A DNA stretch of 64,000 nt from an uncultured Bryobacterales bacterium (GTDB lineage: Bacteria > Acidobacteriota > Terriglobia > Bryobacterales > UBA6623), in NCBI GenBank assembly GCA_951813065.1, contig CATOTH010000002.1:310001-374000 (forward strand), in the 5' to 3' direction. This document shows, one piece after another, positions 1 through 9,026 of the stretch. The translations under genes and the position numbers were made by a program. The first letter of the stretch is position 1, and each line of letters opens with the position of its first letter. The notes under the pieces were generated by a model. That model did no database searches. It was not told where the DNA came from and worked only from the letters and a program-made list of their open reading frames with translations.

Positions 1-2784
1 CTCAATCCGCTTGCGATCGCTCTTCCCCGCTTCCCGCAGAATGCGGGCGGCGAAGGATCGCGCGGCCTCCACGTAGCTGGGATCATTGAGCAGGACGAGG
101 GACTGCAGGGGCGTGTTCGAGACCGACCGCTCGGCGGCGCATTCCTCGCGCGCGGGCGCATCAAAGGCCATCAGGGACGGGTGCAGGTACTGCCGCTGCC
201 AGTGCGTGTAAATGCCCCGACGGAACTGATTGGGATTCAGGTCAGCCTCGTAGACTCTCTTGGGAAAGTTGAGTTCCTCGTAATAGCCGGGCGGCTGGTA
301 GGGCTTGACGCTCGGTCCGCCCAAGGTCCGGTTGAGCAGACCGCTGACAGCGAGCGCGTTGTCCCTGACAAACTCGGCGTCGAGCCGGGCCATCGTCTGG
401 CGTCCGTACAGACGGTTGGACAGATCCTTCGCGAGCAGTTCCTCGGACGGCTCGCTAGACCGCCGGTAAGTCTCTGCAAGCACCATTGTCCTGACCACGT
501 GACGAACATCCCAGCCGCTCTCCATGAATTCAACAGCGAGCCAATCGAGCAGTTCCTGGTTGACCGGCGGCTCGCCCTGGGAACCGACGTCGTCTAGCAC
601 CTTGGACAGCCCGGACCCGAAGAAGATCCTCCAAAGGCGGTTCACGAACACCCTGGCCGTCAATGGATTTTCCGGGCTCACGAGCCAATCGGCTAAATCC
701 AGCCTCGTCAGACGGCGACCGTCCGTGGAGATAGGGCCAAGGAAGTGCGGGACCTGCGGCTGGACTTCCGGGCCCGAGTCATCCATCCAGTTGCCGCGGG
801 GCAACAACCTCACCGTCCGCGGCTCGGCAACTGCCTTTGCGACCAACGATTCGTAGGCGCGGTCAAGCAATGCCTTCTTGCGGCGCTGCAATGCGCGGAT
901 TTCACGCCAGTTGGCGTTGCCGCCCACGATCTGATCGAAAGCCTGCCTCAATGCCTCGGCCTGCTCCGGCGTGCGATTCGCCTCCGCAAGGACAGCCTCG
1001 CGCAGCGTCTCGCCGGCCGGGATCTCGGGAAACGGGGAATCCGTGGCGAGCAAGCGGAAGCTGGCTGGAAGGCTCGCGCCGGTACGAGCGTTTGAAATCA
1101 ACGTGACCTGGAGCCGCTCTCCCGCGCGGGTTCGCAGCGGGGCCTCGAATCCGAAGACCGCCACACGAGCTGAGTCATCCCCCCACTTGCCATGCCAGCC
1201 GGTGTGATAGTTGTCGTCGAGCGTGTCTCGCAGCATCGATCCCTGTTCTTCGCGGTCCGGCAGAAGCGTTTCGAGCCGCACGCGGACGGGCCAGCCGTGC
1301 CGGCCAAGGAGGCGCACCTCGAATTCGCTGACGTAGAAGGAATCGAAGTCGGCGGTGGGGAACAGCTCCAAGGCAAGAGCGCTGATAACGCCATCGCTGA
1401 GCTCGGTCTCGAAACGATAGATCGCCTCGCGGGGCTTCTCCTTCCCAGTAACTGCCACGCGAACGAGGGAGTCCCGTTCCTGTTGCAGTTCGAAGCGGTC
1501 GCAGTGATTGAAGTCAGGGTGCTCGCAATCGGACCAGACGCGATCCGCTTCCAAAGCTCTCCAGCGCACCAAGTCGTTTCGCAGGTACACAGCCAGGCGA
1601 GCCAATGAATCCGCTTCCGCAGGAAGCTTGCCCTGCCCCGTCTCGCGGAGTTCCGCCAACGTCCGGTCGATCTCGGCAGCCCGCACGCGGTCGGGCGGCG
1701 CCAGCACGCGGACATTGGACCCCCATTGGGCGGTGCCGCCGAAGACGCCCTGTTCTTCGATATCCGCGAAGAAGGCAGCCATCGAGTAGAAATCCTTGGC
1801 CAAGAACGGATCGAACTTGTGGTCGTGGCACTCGGCGCACCCCAGCGTAGAGCCGAGCCACACCGTCGATATATTGCGCACGCGATCAGACGCATATTTC
1901 GCCAAGTACTCCGCGGCCTGGGCTCCGCCCTCGTTCGACATCCGGCTCAAGCGGTTGTAGCCGCTCGCCACCAACTGCCAGGGCGTCGGGTCGGCGAGCA
2001 GGTCTCCGGCGAGATGCTCCCGCGTCATCTCATCAAACGGCTTGTTCTCGTTGAATGAGCGGACGACATAGTCGCGGAACGGATAGACGTTGACCGGTAC
2101 ATCGCCGTGGTAACCGACGGTGTCGGCATAGCGCACTAGGTCCAGCCAGTGAACAGCCATCCGTTCGCCGAAATGCGGCGATTCGAGGAGAGCGTCCACA
2201 AGGCGCTCGTAGCCGGCGGGATCCCCGCCCCTGACGAACGCCTCGACCGCGGCCGGGTCAGGCGGCAGTCCGGTCAGGTCAAAGCTGAGGCGGCGCGCCA
2301 GCGTCCTGCGGTCAGCCTCGGCAACCGGTTGCAAGCCGTTGGCGGCAAGCTGGCGTCCGACAAGGAAGTCAATTGCCGCCGCTCCGGCCGGAGCGTCCGG
2401 CCTTCGCGGCTCGATATAGGCCCAATGTTCCTGGTATTCGGCACCCTGATCGACCCACGCCGAAAGGATCGCCTTTTCCGCGTCGGTCAGGACCTTGTCG
2501 GTCGCCTGCGGCGGCATTGCCAGAAGCGGATTCGAATGGGTGACCCGCTGGACCAGCCTGCTCGCTGCGGCGTCCCCAGGCTGGATCACGCCGCGGGCAA
2601 GCGCGTCCTCACGCCGGTCAAGCCGCAGCCCCGCTTGACGGGCGTTTCCGTCCGGTCCGTGACAGGCGAAGCAATTCTCGGAAAGGATAGGCCGGACGTC
2701 CCGGTTGAACCCGACACGCTCAGCGCCCAGGAGGACGGTTCCCGAGAGCGTGACGGCAGCAACGGCAGCAAGAACAATCTTCAT
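1..2784 (-). CDS. PSD1-type cytochrome c, DUF1549/DUF1553 protein (3' end outside window)
   Basis: The frame is open from an ATG at 2784 to the window edge, so at least 928 residues are present and the stop lies outside. The N-terminus is a signal peptide (about residues 1-21) followed by a heme motif CFACH at residues 38-42, as in planctomycete cytochrome C (PSCyt1) domains. A DUF1549 region follows, with a second Cys motif CAECHDHKFDP near residue 316. The C-terminal part reads as DUF1553 (for example YQPPGYYEELNFPKRVYEAD around residue 830 and a SFAARIL motif at the end). I checked the frame at several points and saw no frameshift. Such proteins are secreted and thought to act in redox-linked degradation of complex glycans; they usually sit next to a DUF1501 gene. 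Here the DUF1501 gene lies about 20 kb away. The substrate is unknown. Confidence 0.9.
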   Translation of the reverse strand, partial: MKIVLAAVAAVTLSGTVLLGAERVGFNRDVRPILSENCFACHGPDGNARQAGLRLDRREDALARGVIQPGDAAASRLVQRVTHSNPLLAMPPQATDKVLTDAEKAILSAWVDQGAEYQEHWAYIEPRRPDAPAGAAAIDFLVGRQLAANGLQPVAEADRRTLARRLSFDLTGLPPDPAAVEAFVRGGDPAGYERLVDALLESPHFGERMAVHWLDLVRYADTVGYHGDVPVNVYPFRDYVVRSFNENKPFDEMTREHLAGDLLADPTPWQLVASGYNRLSRMSNEGGAQAAEYLAKYASDRVRNISTVWLGSTLGCAECHDHKFDPFLAKDFYSMAAFFADIEEQGVFGGTAQWGSNVRVLAPPDRVRAAEIDRTLAELRETGQGKLPAEADSLARLAVYLRNDLVRWRALEADRVWSDCEHPDFNHCDRFELQQERDSLVRVAVTGKEKPREAIYRFETELSDGVISALALELFPTADFDSFYVSEFEVRLLGRHGWPVRVRLETLLPDREEQGSMLRDTLDDNYHTGWHGKWGDDSARVAVFGFEAPLRTRAGERLQVTLISNARTGASLPASFRLLATDSPFPEIPAGETLREAVLAEANRTPEQAEALRQAFDQIVGGNANWREIRALQRRKKALLDRAYESLVAKAVAEPRTVRLLPRGNWMDDSGPEVQPQVPHFLGPISTDGRRLTRLDLADWLVSPENPLTARVFVNRLWRIFFGSGLSKVLDDVGSQGEPPVNQELLDWLAVEFMESGWDVRHVVRTMVLAETYRRSSEPSEELLAKDLSNRLYGRQTMARLDAEFVRDNALAVSGLLNRTLGGPSVKPYQPPGYYEELNFPKRVYEADLNPNQFRRGIYTHWQRQYLHPSLMAFDAPAREECAAERSVSNTPLQSLVLLNDPSYVEAARSFAARILREAGKSDRKRIE

Positions 2785-2837
2785 GTCCGGTTCAAATCCC
2801 CCCAGCGCTGGAAAGTGATCATCCCAAGCACGAATGC

Positions 2838-3240
2838 GCTCGCCTTTCACGCCTGGCGCCAGCGAGGATCGACCGCAATGAGTTTATCGAATAGTCGCGG
2901 TACTTCGCTCGGATTCCGAGCAAGCACCTGCCTTCTGGCTTCCGCGGCGATCGTTCCAGGCAGCGGAGCCAATGCCCGGCCGGACCGGGCTAACGTCGTC
3001 TTCATGCTGGCGGACGACCTGGCTACGGCAGCGTGTCGTAGTACGGCGGTGACATCCCTACTCCAAATGTCGACTCTGTCGCGCACAACGGCGTCGGCTT
3101 AGTCTCAGGGTACGTGACAGCGCCTGTGTGCAATCCCTCCCGACCGGCGCTGATGACTGGCCGCTACCAGCAGCGTTGGGGAAAAGAGCTTAACTCGCAG
3201 ACCGTGCCTCCGGAGGGCGCGGCCCGCAAGTCGCTTCCGA
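2838..3240 (+). pseudogene. Broken 5' duplicate of the downstream sulfatase gene
   Basis: This block is a near copy of 3845-4247, including the leader (gctcgcctttcacgcctgg in both copies) and the start codon (2878 here, 3885 there). It encodes the same signal peptide and the VVFMLADDL and CNPSRPALMTGRYQQRWG motifs. The copy is dead. One G is missing near 3021, which shifts the frame after MLADDL, and the codon matching a Trp in the intact gene has become TAG just downstream. The original frame is readable again from 3114 to about 3240, where similarity stops abruptly. It therefore carries only about the first 120 codons of a 481-codon gene. Confidence 0.88.
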
Positions 3241-3844
3241 CGATCGAGACAACCCATGCGGTCGTTCCGAGCGCCCACAGGTTCAGAGGGACGAGGGCGC
3301 GGTCAGCTATCCTCGCAACCACGGCGAGGTTGATCGCGAGCGTGGTCATCCCCGTGCCGCCCTTCTGCGCGATGAAGGTGGAGTGGCTATGGAACAGTGG
3401 ACGGTTGAGAATGCAGCACGTGCGGCTGTTCCGACGAGGGCAGCATCGTGATGGCGGGGGAGGTCGGAAAAGTCAGGGCGGCGGAGCAAGGCGAGCTACT
3501 GCAGGCGGTATTCGGACACGCCTCATCTCGGACTGCGAATGTCGGTCTGCGGGGTCTGCCAGAAAGAGCGCTACCGCGCCCCGATCCGGCGATTCGGCCC
3601 CGGCGAGTACAGCCCCGCTCCCCCGGAACTCGCGCATGTCCGTGTGTTCCAGTGTGGCGCGGTGCAGTTGACCCCCGCCGCGTTGGCGCGCGCCATCCGT
3701 GCGTTGCTGAGATCGGCCCGCCCGAGGTTGGTGCCGAGCAGCGAGGCATTGCGATTGCCATCCGTCCCCCTGCATCCTCAGAACATGCACGGCCGAGGAC
3801 ACCGCGCGCCGCCCGTCCCGCCCCTCGAGATGCACCACGAAATC
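3241..3844 (-). pseudogene. Pentapeptide-repeat protein remnant between the two sulfatase copies
   Basis: This 600-bp insert between the duplicated sulfatase blocks has no intact gene. On the minus strand, 3762 to 3667 reads as tandem pentapeptides of the A(D/N)LXX type (TNLGR ADLSN ARMAR ANAAG). The reading then continues in another frame from about 3670 to 3590 (ATLEH TDMRE FRGSG AVLAG). A single frameshift in a pentapeptide-repeat gene would explain this. Near 3349-3245 the same strand encodes a short hydrophobic stretch (LVPLNLWALGTTAWVVSIVG) that I cannot assign. The coordinates are those of the whole insert, not of a defined gene. Confidence 0.5.
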
Positions 3845-3884
3845 GCTCGCCTTTCACGCCTGGGGCCAGCTACGATGGACCGAA

Positions 3885-5330
3885 ATGAGTTTATCGACTA
3901 ACAGGGGTACCTCGCTCGGATTCCGCGCAAGCATCGGCCTTCTGGCTTCCGCGGCAATCGTTCTAGGCAGCGGAGCTGACGCCCAGCCGGAACGGGCCAA
4001 CGTCGTCTTTATGCTGGCGGACGACTTGGGCTACGGTAGCGTGTCGTGGTACGGCGGTGACATCCCGACTCCAAATATCGACTCTGTCGCGCACAACGGC
4101 GTCGGCTTCGTTGCGGGCTACGTGACAGCTCCGGTTTGCAATCCTTCGCGCCCTGCGCTGATGACCGGCCGCTACCAGCAACGCTGGGGGAAGGAGCTCA
4201 ACTCGCAGACCGTTCCCCCCGAGGGTGCGGCCCGCAAGTCGCTTCCCAAGAGCGAGGCAACGCTTGCCGACGCCCTCAAGGCCGCGGGCTACGCGACCGG
4301 TGCGATCGGCAAATGGCAACTCGGAATGGCTGACGGCTACCACCCGCTGGACCGCGGCTTCGACTCCTTCTTCGGGATGCCATCCGGATCGCGTTTCGTC
4401 GACCCGTCCTGGCCGAACGCGCGGATCGCGCCGGGCCACGAGGATCCCGGGGAGCCGGACGGCACGGGGCGCATCCGAGGACTCTTCCGCGGTCGGGATC
4501 CCGTGGCGATGAACGAATACCTGACGGACCGTCTCGGCCGCGAGGGCGTCGAGTTCATCAGACGCCATAAGGACGAGCCCTTCTTTCTCTACCTGGCGTT
4601 CCACGCGCCCCACGGACCAATCCAGACGATCGACAAGTACTACGAGCGGTTTCCCGGGATCGAGAACGAGACCGCCCGGATCTACGCGGCAATGATCAGC
4701 GCGCTCGACGATTGGGTCGGCGCCGTGCTAGCCGAGTTGCGCCGGCATGGATTGGAGCAGAACACGCTTGTGTTCTTTGCCAGTGACAACGGCGCCGCCA
4801 GGCAAAGCGACATCGACGGGAAACGCAACTCGCCGCTGATCGGCCACAAGCGCAACTTATACGAGGGAGGGATCCGCGTCCCCTACGCACTGCAATGGAA
4901 GGGACGCATCGAGGGAGGGGCAAGATTCGAGTCCCCAGTCAGCACGCTCGACATCTTGCCCACTGCGCTCGCCGCCGCCGGGGCTGACCCTGGTGGGCCC
5001 GCCAACCTCGACGGGGTCAACCTGCTGCCATTCCTGGAAGGCGAGCGGGCTGGTCGCCCCCACGAGTACCTGGTCTGGCGTTCCGGCCCGAATGCCGCGG
5101 TGCGCGCCGGGCCCTGGAAGCTGCTGCTGACGAGAAGCGGCTTGGCCCGACTGTACAACGTCCAGCAGGACCCCGGCGAATCAACGGATCTTTCCTCCAG
5201 CCAGCCCAGCGTGGTCGAGGACCTGCGCGAAGCGTTCGTGCGCTGGGAGCGCGACAAGGTCGCTCCGCGCAAGGGTTCCCGCAGCGTCAAGACGAAATAC
5301 AACGGCGACCTGATCGAGTGGCACATCTAG
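3885..5330 (+). CDS. Secreted arylsulfatase-family sulfatase
   Basis: The 481-residue protein belongs to the alkaline phosphatase/sulfatase superfamily and would hydrolyse sulfate esters, probably on exported or environmental polysaccharides. An N-terminal signal peptide (to about residue 33) is followed by the metal-binding start NVVFMLADDLGYG. The sulfatase signature CNPSRPALMTGR has Cys85 in the C-x-P-S-R context that a formylglycine-generating enzyme converts to formylglycine. Other family landmarks are AIGKWQLG, HAPHGPI and FFASDNGA. Length is normal for the family. The start is the ATG at 3885, conserved in position with the dead upstream duplicate. No sulfatase-maturing enzyme is encoded in the window. 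Substrate specificity cannot be read from sequence alone. Confidence 0.92.
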   Translation: MSLSTNRGTSLGFRASIGLLASAAIVLGSGADAQPERANVVFMLADDLGYGSVSWYGGDIPTPNIDSVAHNGVGFVAGYVTAPVCNPSRPALMTGRYQQRWGKELNSQTVPPEGAARKSLPKSEATLADALKAAGYATGAIGKWQLGMADGYHPLDRGFDSFFGMPSGSRFVDPSWPNARIAPGHEDPGEPDGTGRIRGLFRGRDPVAMNEYLTDRLGREGVEFIRRHKDEPFFLYLAFHAPHGPIQTIDKYYERFPGIENETARIYAAMISALDDWVGAVLAELRRHGLEQNTLVFFASDNGAARQSDIDGKRNSPLIGHKRNLYEGGIRVPYALQWKGRIEGGARFESPVSTLDILPTALAAAGADPGGPANLDGVNLLPFLEGERAGRPHEYLVWRSGPNAAVRAGPWKLLLTRSGLARLYNVQQDPGESTDLSSSQPSVVEDLREAFVRWERDKVAPRKGSRSVKTKYNGDLIEWHI

Positions 5331-5355
5331 CGCGGATCCGCCAGTCGGCGCGGGA

Positions 5356-8300
5356 CTAGAAGTCCGGAGGGGGTCGCGGGACGAGATTCTTGACAGGAAT
5401 CCTGACGGTATTGCTGATGAACAGGCCCTGGGCGATCCAGAGCGGTGTCGCCGGGTTGTCGGCGAGATCCGTATTCGTCCGCAGGTTGACCTGGTAGACC
5501 CCGACAGCGCCTTCCATCAACCCGACGAATTCCACCTGGGCGGTGCGGCCGCCAAACTGCGAGGACACGAAGTCGGCGGCGTTGAACGGCACCTTGGCGA
5601 CGGTTCCCTCGGGCGTGGGCTGGCCCGTCACCACTGCGCTCTGATTGTCGGTGAGCCCGAGGCCCGTGGCGAAGACAGCGATCAGCTCGCCCGGCACAAG
5701 CGGGTTGTCTTCCGTGATCTGCGAGAACGGCTCGTTGCCGCAGCACAGGTGCGTGCCGCCGCTCGCGAGCGTCAGCAAGACATTGGCCTCGAGTTGTTCG
5801 TTGACGTCGGCGGTGTTGGGGTCGTCCTCTGGAATCATCGTGCCTTGTGCGGCGTAAGTGATCTCGTTGCCCTGCTTGCCCGGCATGCGCGCCGTCAGAA
5901 TGATCGACGGCGGCGTGGTCCCGTCCTCGAGCACTCCGTTCTCGCGATTGGTGGTGACCTCGATGCCGGCTCCGGAAGAAACCTCGAAGCCATAGGGGAT
6001 CGTGTTGCCCTCCACCCCGAGTATGCGTGCCACGATCTGCATCCTGACCGAGCCGACCACTTCCAGGACGCGCGCCGTGACCTCGGGATCGCCGATACCC
6101 GAGTTGATCGCCCGGACCAGGATGTTGCGCACGATCAGCAGGGCAGTGCGGCTGTCCGCGACATCGGCCTCGGTCAGGGTGTAGCTATAGCTGCGGTCGC
6201 GCACGGTGATGGTCACCGTGTCGCCGGCCGTGGGCTCGCCCTCGAAGTCAAAGTCGGCGCGAGCGGAGAAGAACCCGACCGTGCCCGCAGACGCTATCAC
6301 GTCGGGGTCACCGTCCCCTGCGTTGATGAGCTCGATGAACTTGTCACGTACCTGCTCCGGGCTCTCGTCGCCGGGCGACCTGTAGTAGTATTCGCGACCG
6401 TTGATGATAATCCGGCCGTCCGCGCCCTCCTGGGTGAGCTGGAGGTTCTCGGTGTCGTTATTGGTGGGGTCGTCATCCCTGGGGCGGTCCGGGACGGTCA
6501 CGCCCACGGAGCCCTCGGCAACACCGGTGGCGTGCACGGCGAGGGCCTGCCGGGGCTCTGGCCCGTCCAAGGCGAAAAGGCCCGGCGCGGCGCGCACCGA
6601 CTGGCTGGCCCGCGCGGCGGAAGTCAGCACGCTGCCATCAGGCATGGTCCGGCGCACGTAGGTGCTGTAGCCACCGCCCTCAAGAGTCCAAGGAACCTGG
6701 AAATTGATCTGTTCCGGAGAAACCATCCGCAGCGGCGCGAGCTTTCCGTTGATCAGCACCTGCACGCCGGCCATCTCGGTCGGCAAGGCGACCCCATCGG
6801 GCGTACTCGCCGTCTCGCTGGCGAGGTCCGTGCCGAAGATCGACGCGATCGTTCCCGGCGGCAGGTCCCGGGCATCCGATCCTCCCGTCAGGCGCGACCC
6901 GGACGTGGTCGCGTCCAGCTCGACTCCGCTGTTGCGCAACTGGACCTGCGTCCAGTTCCCGCGCGGACCCTCAATCTTCGCCCTCAATTCCGCCCGGTAA
7001 CTCACCTTGCCGCGGGCCAGTGTGGGCCCCGACACCTCGATGGTCGTGGGAGAGCCGGGGGTGATGGTGATCGAGAACGGCAGGCTGTTGCCGACCGGGC
7101 CAACCTCACGATGCACCAGCTCAAGCGTCTCGATCTGGTCGATCGTGCGCTCAACGATCACCTCGGGATCCTCGCCGTTGTCCAACTCCACGATGTAGTT
7201 CAAGCGGTCGACGAAACGCTCCGGGATATCCCCTTCGGGCACGGTGAAGGAGTATTTCCTGCCATTGATATCCAAGGTCACAACGTCCCCGGGCCGCGCC
7301 TCCCCGCCGAACGTGATCGTGCCCGTCGCATGGCGGCCGACCCCCAGGGCCGGGGTCGCGGTGACAGGCAGGTCGGCAGTGTTGTTTATCAGGTCTACGA
7401 CCTTGTCGCGGACGTCCTCGGCGGTTTCGCCTTCGACCGTGGTGTAGAAGATTTCCTGATCGTCGAGCGTGATCTTGATTTCCTCACCCCCCGGCAGCAC
7501 GGGAGCCAACTGGGATTCGTCGACCTCCGTCTCGGTGTTGTCCACGGGATTTTCCTGGTCGAACTCAAGGTGGCCGCGACTGTGAATGGCGACTGCCGCC
7601 GCGTTGCGGATCCCGTCAAGCTCGATCCAGTCCTCGCCCGGGGTAAAGACCAGAACCCGGCGGGTAAACGGGTCCGTGACATACAGGTTCTGGCCGTCGT
7701 AAGCCATCGAGGAGGGCGAGCGCACGTTGCCGGGGCTCTCCGACTCGGTGAGCTGGATGAAGTCTGCCTGGCCGATCACGGAATCGGCGGCGACGCCGTT
7801 CGCGGTGGGAATCTGGTCGTAGACCATGATGCGGTCGTTGCCCGCATCGGAGACGAACAGGCTCTGCCCGACCACAAGTGCGAACCGCGGAAAACTCAGG
7901 GTGCGCTCGCAGCGTCTCGGGTAGCGCGGCACGTCCGGGTCGATCTCGCCTCGCACTGGCGGCAGGGAGATTGTGAGGAACTCGTCCGTCCGGGGAGTCT
8001 CGTTCTCGGTCAGGCTGCCGTCGTCGTCGAGCGGGCCGAGCGCCGCGCACAGGGCCTCGGCATCATTCGGCAGGCCCGAGGTGAAGTCCGGCTGGCCGAT
8101 CACCACATCCGCAGAGACATGGTTCTGGGTGGGGACGGAGTTGTAGATCAGCACCCGGTTGAATCCGAGATCAGCGACGAACATCCTGCCTTGGGAGACG
8201 GTCACGGAGACGGGATCCAGTAGCCGCTGGGCGTCGGGGTCGTACTCGCCTTGCGTGAGGTCCGCCTGGTGGCGCGTGTCGAAATCCGGCTGGCCAACGA

Positions 8301-9024
8301 CGATGTCGGGTGTCTGGCCGTTCGAAGTCGGAATGGAGTTCCAGATCAGAATCCGGCTGTTCTGGGTGTCGGCGACGAACAGCCGGCCGCCGTCCAGCCA
8401 CACGCCCTGCGGCCCACGCATGCTGGTGGCCGAGGTGCCCGGCATGTTGCTCGTGAAGTCGGCCTGCCCGACGACAACCTCGGGCGGGGTCCCGTTGGCC
8501 GTTGGAATCGATTGCCACAGCAATACGCGGTTGTTGTTCGTGTCCGCAACGGCAAGCCGGATGCCATCGCTGTGAACGGCCGACGGATTGTTCAGCCCGG
8601 GAACTTCCGGCAAGTCGGACGAAGCGGTCGTCGCAAAGCCCGCCTGGCCCAGCACGACAGAGGCGACGCCCACGCAGGCCGGGCACTTCCGCTGTTGCGG
8701 GGGCAGGACGTCTGCAGCCGGTACGAAGGTATCCACAGCGTTGTAGATGAGGATCCGATTGTTGACCGGCTGGGCTCCCAGACGGTTGCCGTCTGCGATG
8801 AAGAGCCGGTTGCCGGCGTAGGCCACACCCTGCGCGGCGCCCAGAACCGTGCGACTCGCGGTCGGGTCCTGTCGCGTGAAGCTATCCTGGCCGATCACCA
8901 GACGGGCGCCTTGGTTCTTCACCCACACCGGCTCGGCTCCGGCCCAGCCTGGCAGCAGGCCCGCAGCCAGGGCCAGAACCGTGGCGGGAAGCAGCTTGTA
9001 CTGATCGAATCGCATGCGAACCAT
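5356..9024 (-). CDS. Large secreted NHL-repeat protein with TIGR03437-type modules
   Basis: The 1222-residue protein begins with a signal peptide (MRFDQYKLLPATVLALAAGL, preceded by a possible earlier ATG). Residues about 40-470 form a six- to eight-fold repeat with recurrent VIGQPDFT/VVGQADF and RVLIYNSVPT motifs, the pattern of an NHL beta-propeller. Two segments (PGTIASIFGTDLASET near residue 720 and NPLVPGELIAVFATGLG near 1100) match the C-terminal TIGR03437 module that is expanded in Solibacter. Between and around them are four copies of a 50-60 residue module of the type DxVTIxIxxRxYxYTV. Function is unknown; a surface or matrix role is likely. Its ATG lies 2 nt beyond the stop of the SDR gene at 9027, so the two are probably cotranscribed. 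Confidence 0.85.
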   Translation of the reverse strand: MVRMRFDQYKLLPATVLALAAGLLPGWAGAEPVWVKNQGARLVIGQDSFTRQDPTASRTVLGAAQGVAYAGNRLFIADGNRLGAQPVNNRILIYNAVDTFVPAADVLPPQQRKCPACVGVASVVLGQAGFATTASSDLPEVPGLNNPSAVHSDGIRLAVADTNNNRVLLWQSIPTANGTPPEVVVGQADFTSNMPGTSATSMRGPQGVWLDGGRLFVADTQNSRILIWNSIPTSNGQTPDIVVGQPDFDTRHQADLTQGEYDPDAQRLLDPVSVTVSQGRMFVADLGFNRVLIYNSVPTQNHVSADVVIGQPDFTSGLPNDAEALCAALGPLDDDGSLTENETPRTDEFLTISLPPVRGEIDPDVPRYPRRCERTLSFPRFALVVGQSLFVSDAGNDRIMVYDQIPTANGVAADSVIGQADFIQLTESESPGNVRSPSSMAYDGQNLYVTDPFTRRVLVFTPGEDWIELDGIRNAAAVAIHSRGHLEFDQENPVDNTETEVDESQLAPVLPGGEEIKITLDDQEIFYTTVEGETAEDVRDKVVDLINNTADLPVTATPALGVGRHATGTITFGGEARPGDVVTLDINGRKYSFTVPEGDIPERFVDRLNYIVELDNGEDPEVIVERTIDQIETLELVHREVGPVGNSLPFSITITPGSPTTIEVSGPTLARGKVSYRAELRAKIEGPRGNWTQVQLRNSGVELDATTSGSRLTGGSDARDLPPGTIASIFGTDLASETASTPDGVALPTEMAGVQVLINGKLAPLRMVSPEQINFQVPWTLEGGGYSTYVRRTMPDGSVLTSAARASQSVRAAPGLFALDGPEPRQALAVHATGVAEGSVGVTVPDRPRDDDPTNNDTENLQLTQEGADGRIIINGREYYYRSPGDESPEQVRDKFIELINAGDGDPDVIASAGTVGFFSARADFDFEGEPTAGDTVTITVRDRSYSYTLTEADVADSRTALLIVRNILVRAINSGIGDPEVTARVLEVVGSVRMQIVARILGVEGNTIPYGFEVSSGAGIEVTTNRENGVLEDGTTPPSIILTARMPGKQGNEITYAAQGTMIPEDDPNTADVNEQLEANVLLTLASGGTHLCCGNEPFSQITEDNPLVPGELIAVFATGLGLTDNQSAVVTGQPTPEGTVAKVPFNAADFVSSQFGGRTAQVEFVGLMEGAVGVYQVNLRTNTDLADNPATPLWIAQGLFISNTVRIPVKNLVPRPPPDF

Positions 9025-9026
9025 CG

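Noticed and set aside
2785-2810. GGTTCAAATCC resembling a tRNA T-loop
   Set aside because: No complementary stem or anticodon arm around it; lies upstream of the PSD1 start.
5749-8223. An 824-residue open frame on the plus strand opposite the NHL/TIGR03437 gene
   Set aside because: It is the antisense of a GC-rich gene and has no motif, signal or coherent domain; the minus strand has clear repeats.
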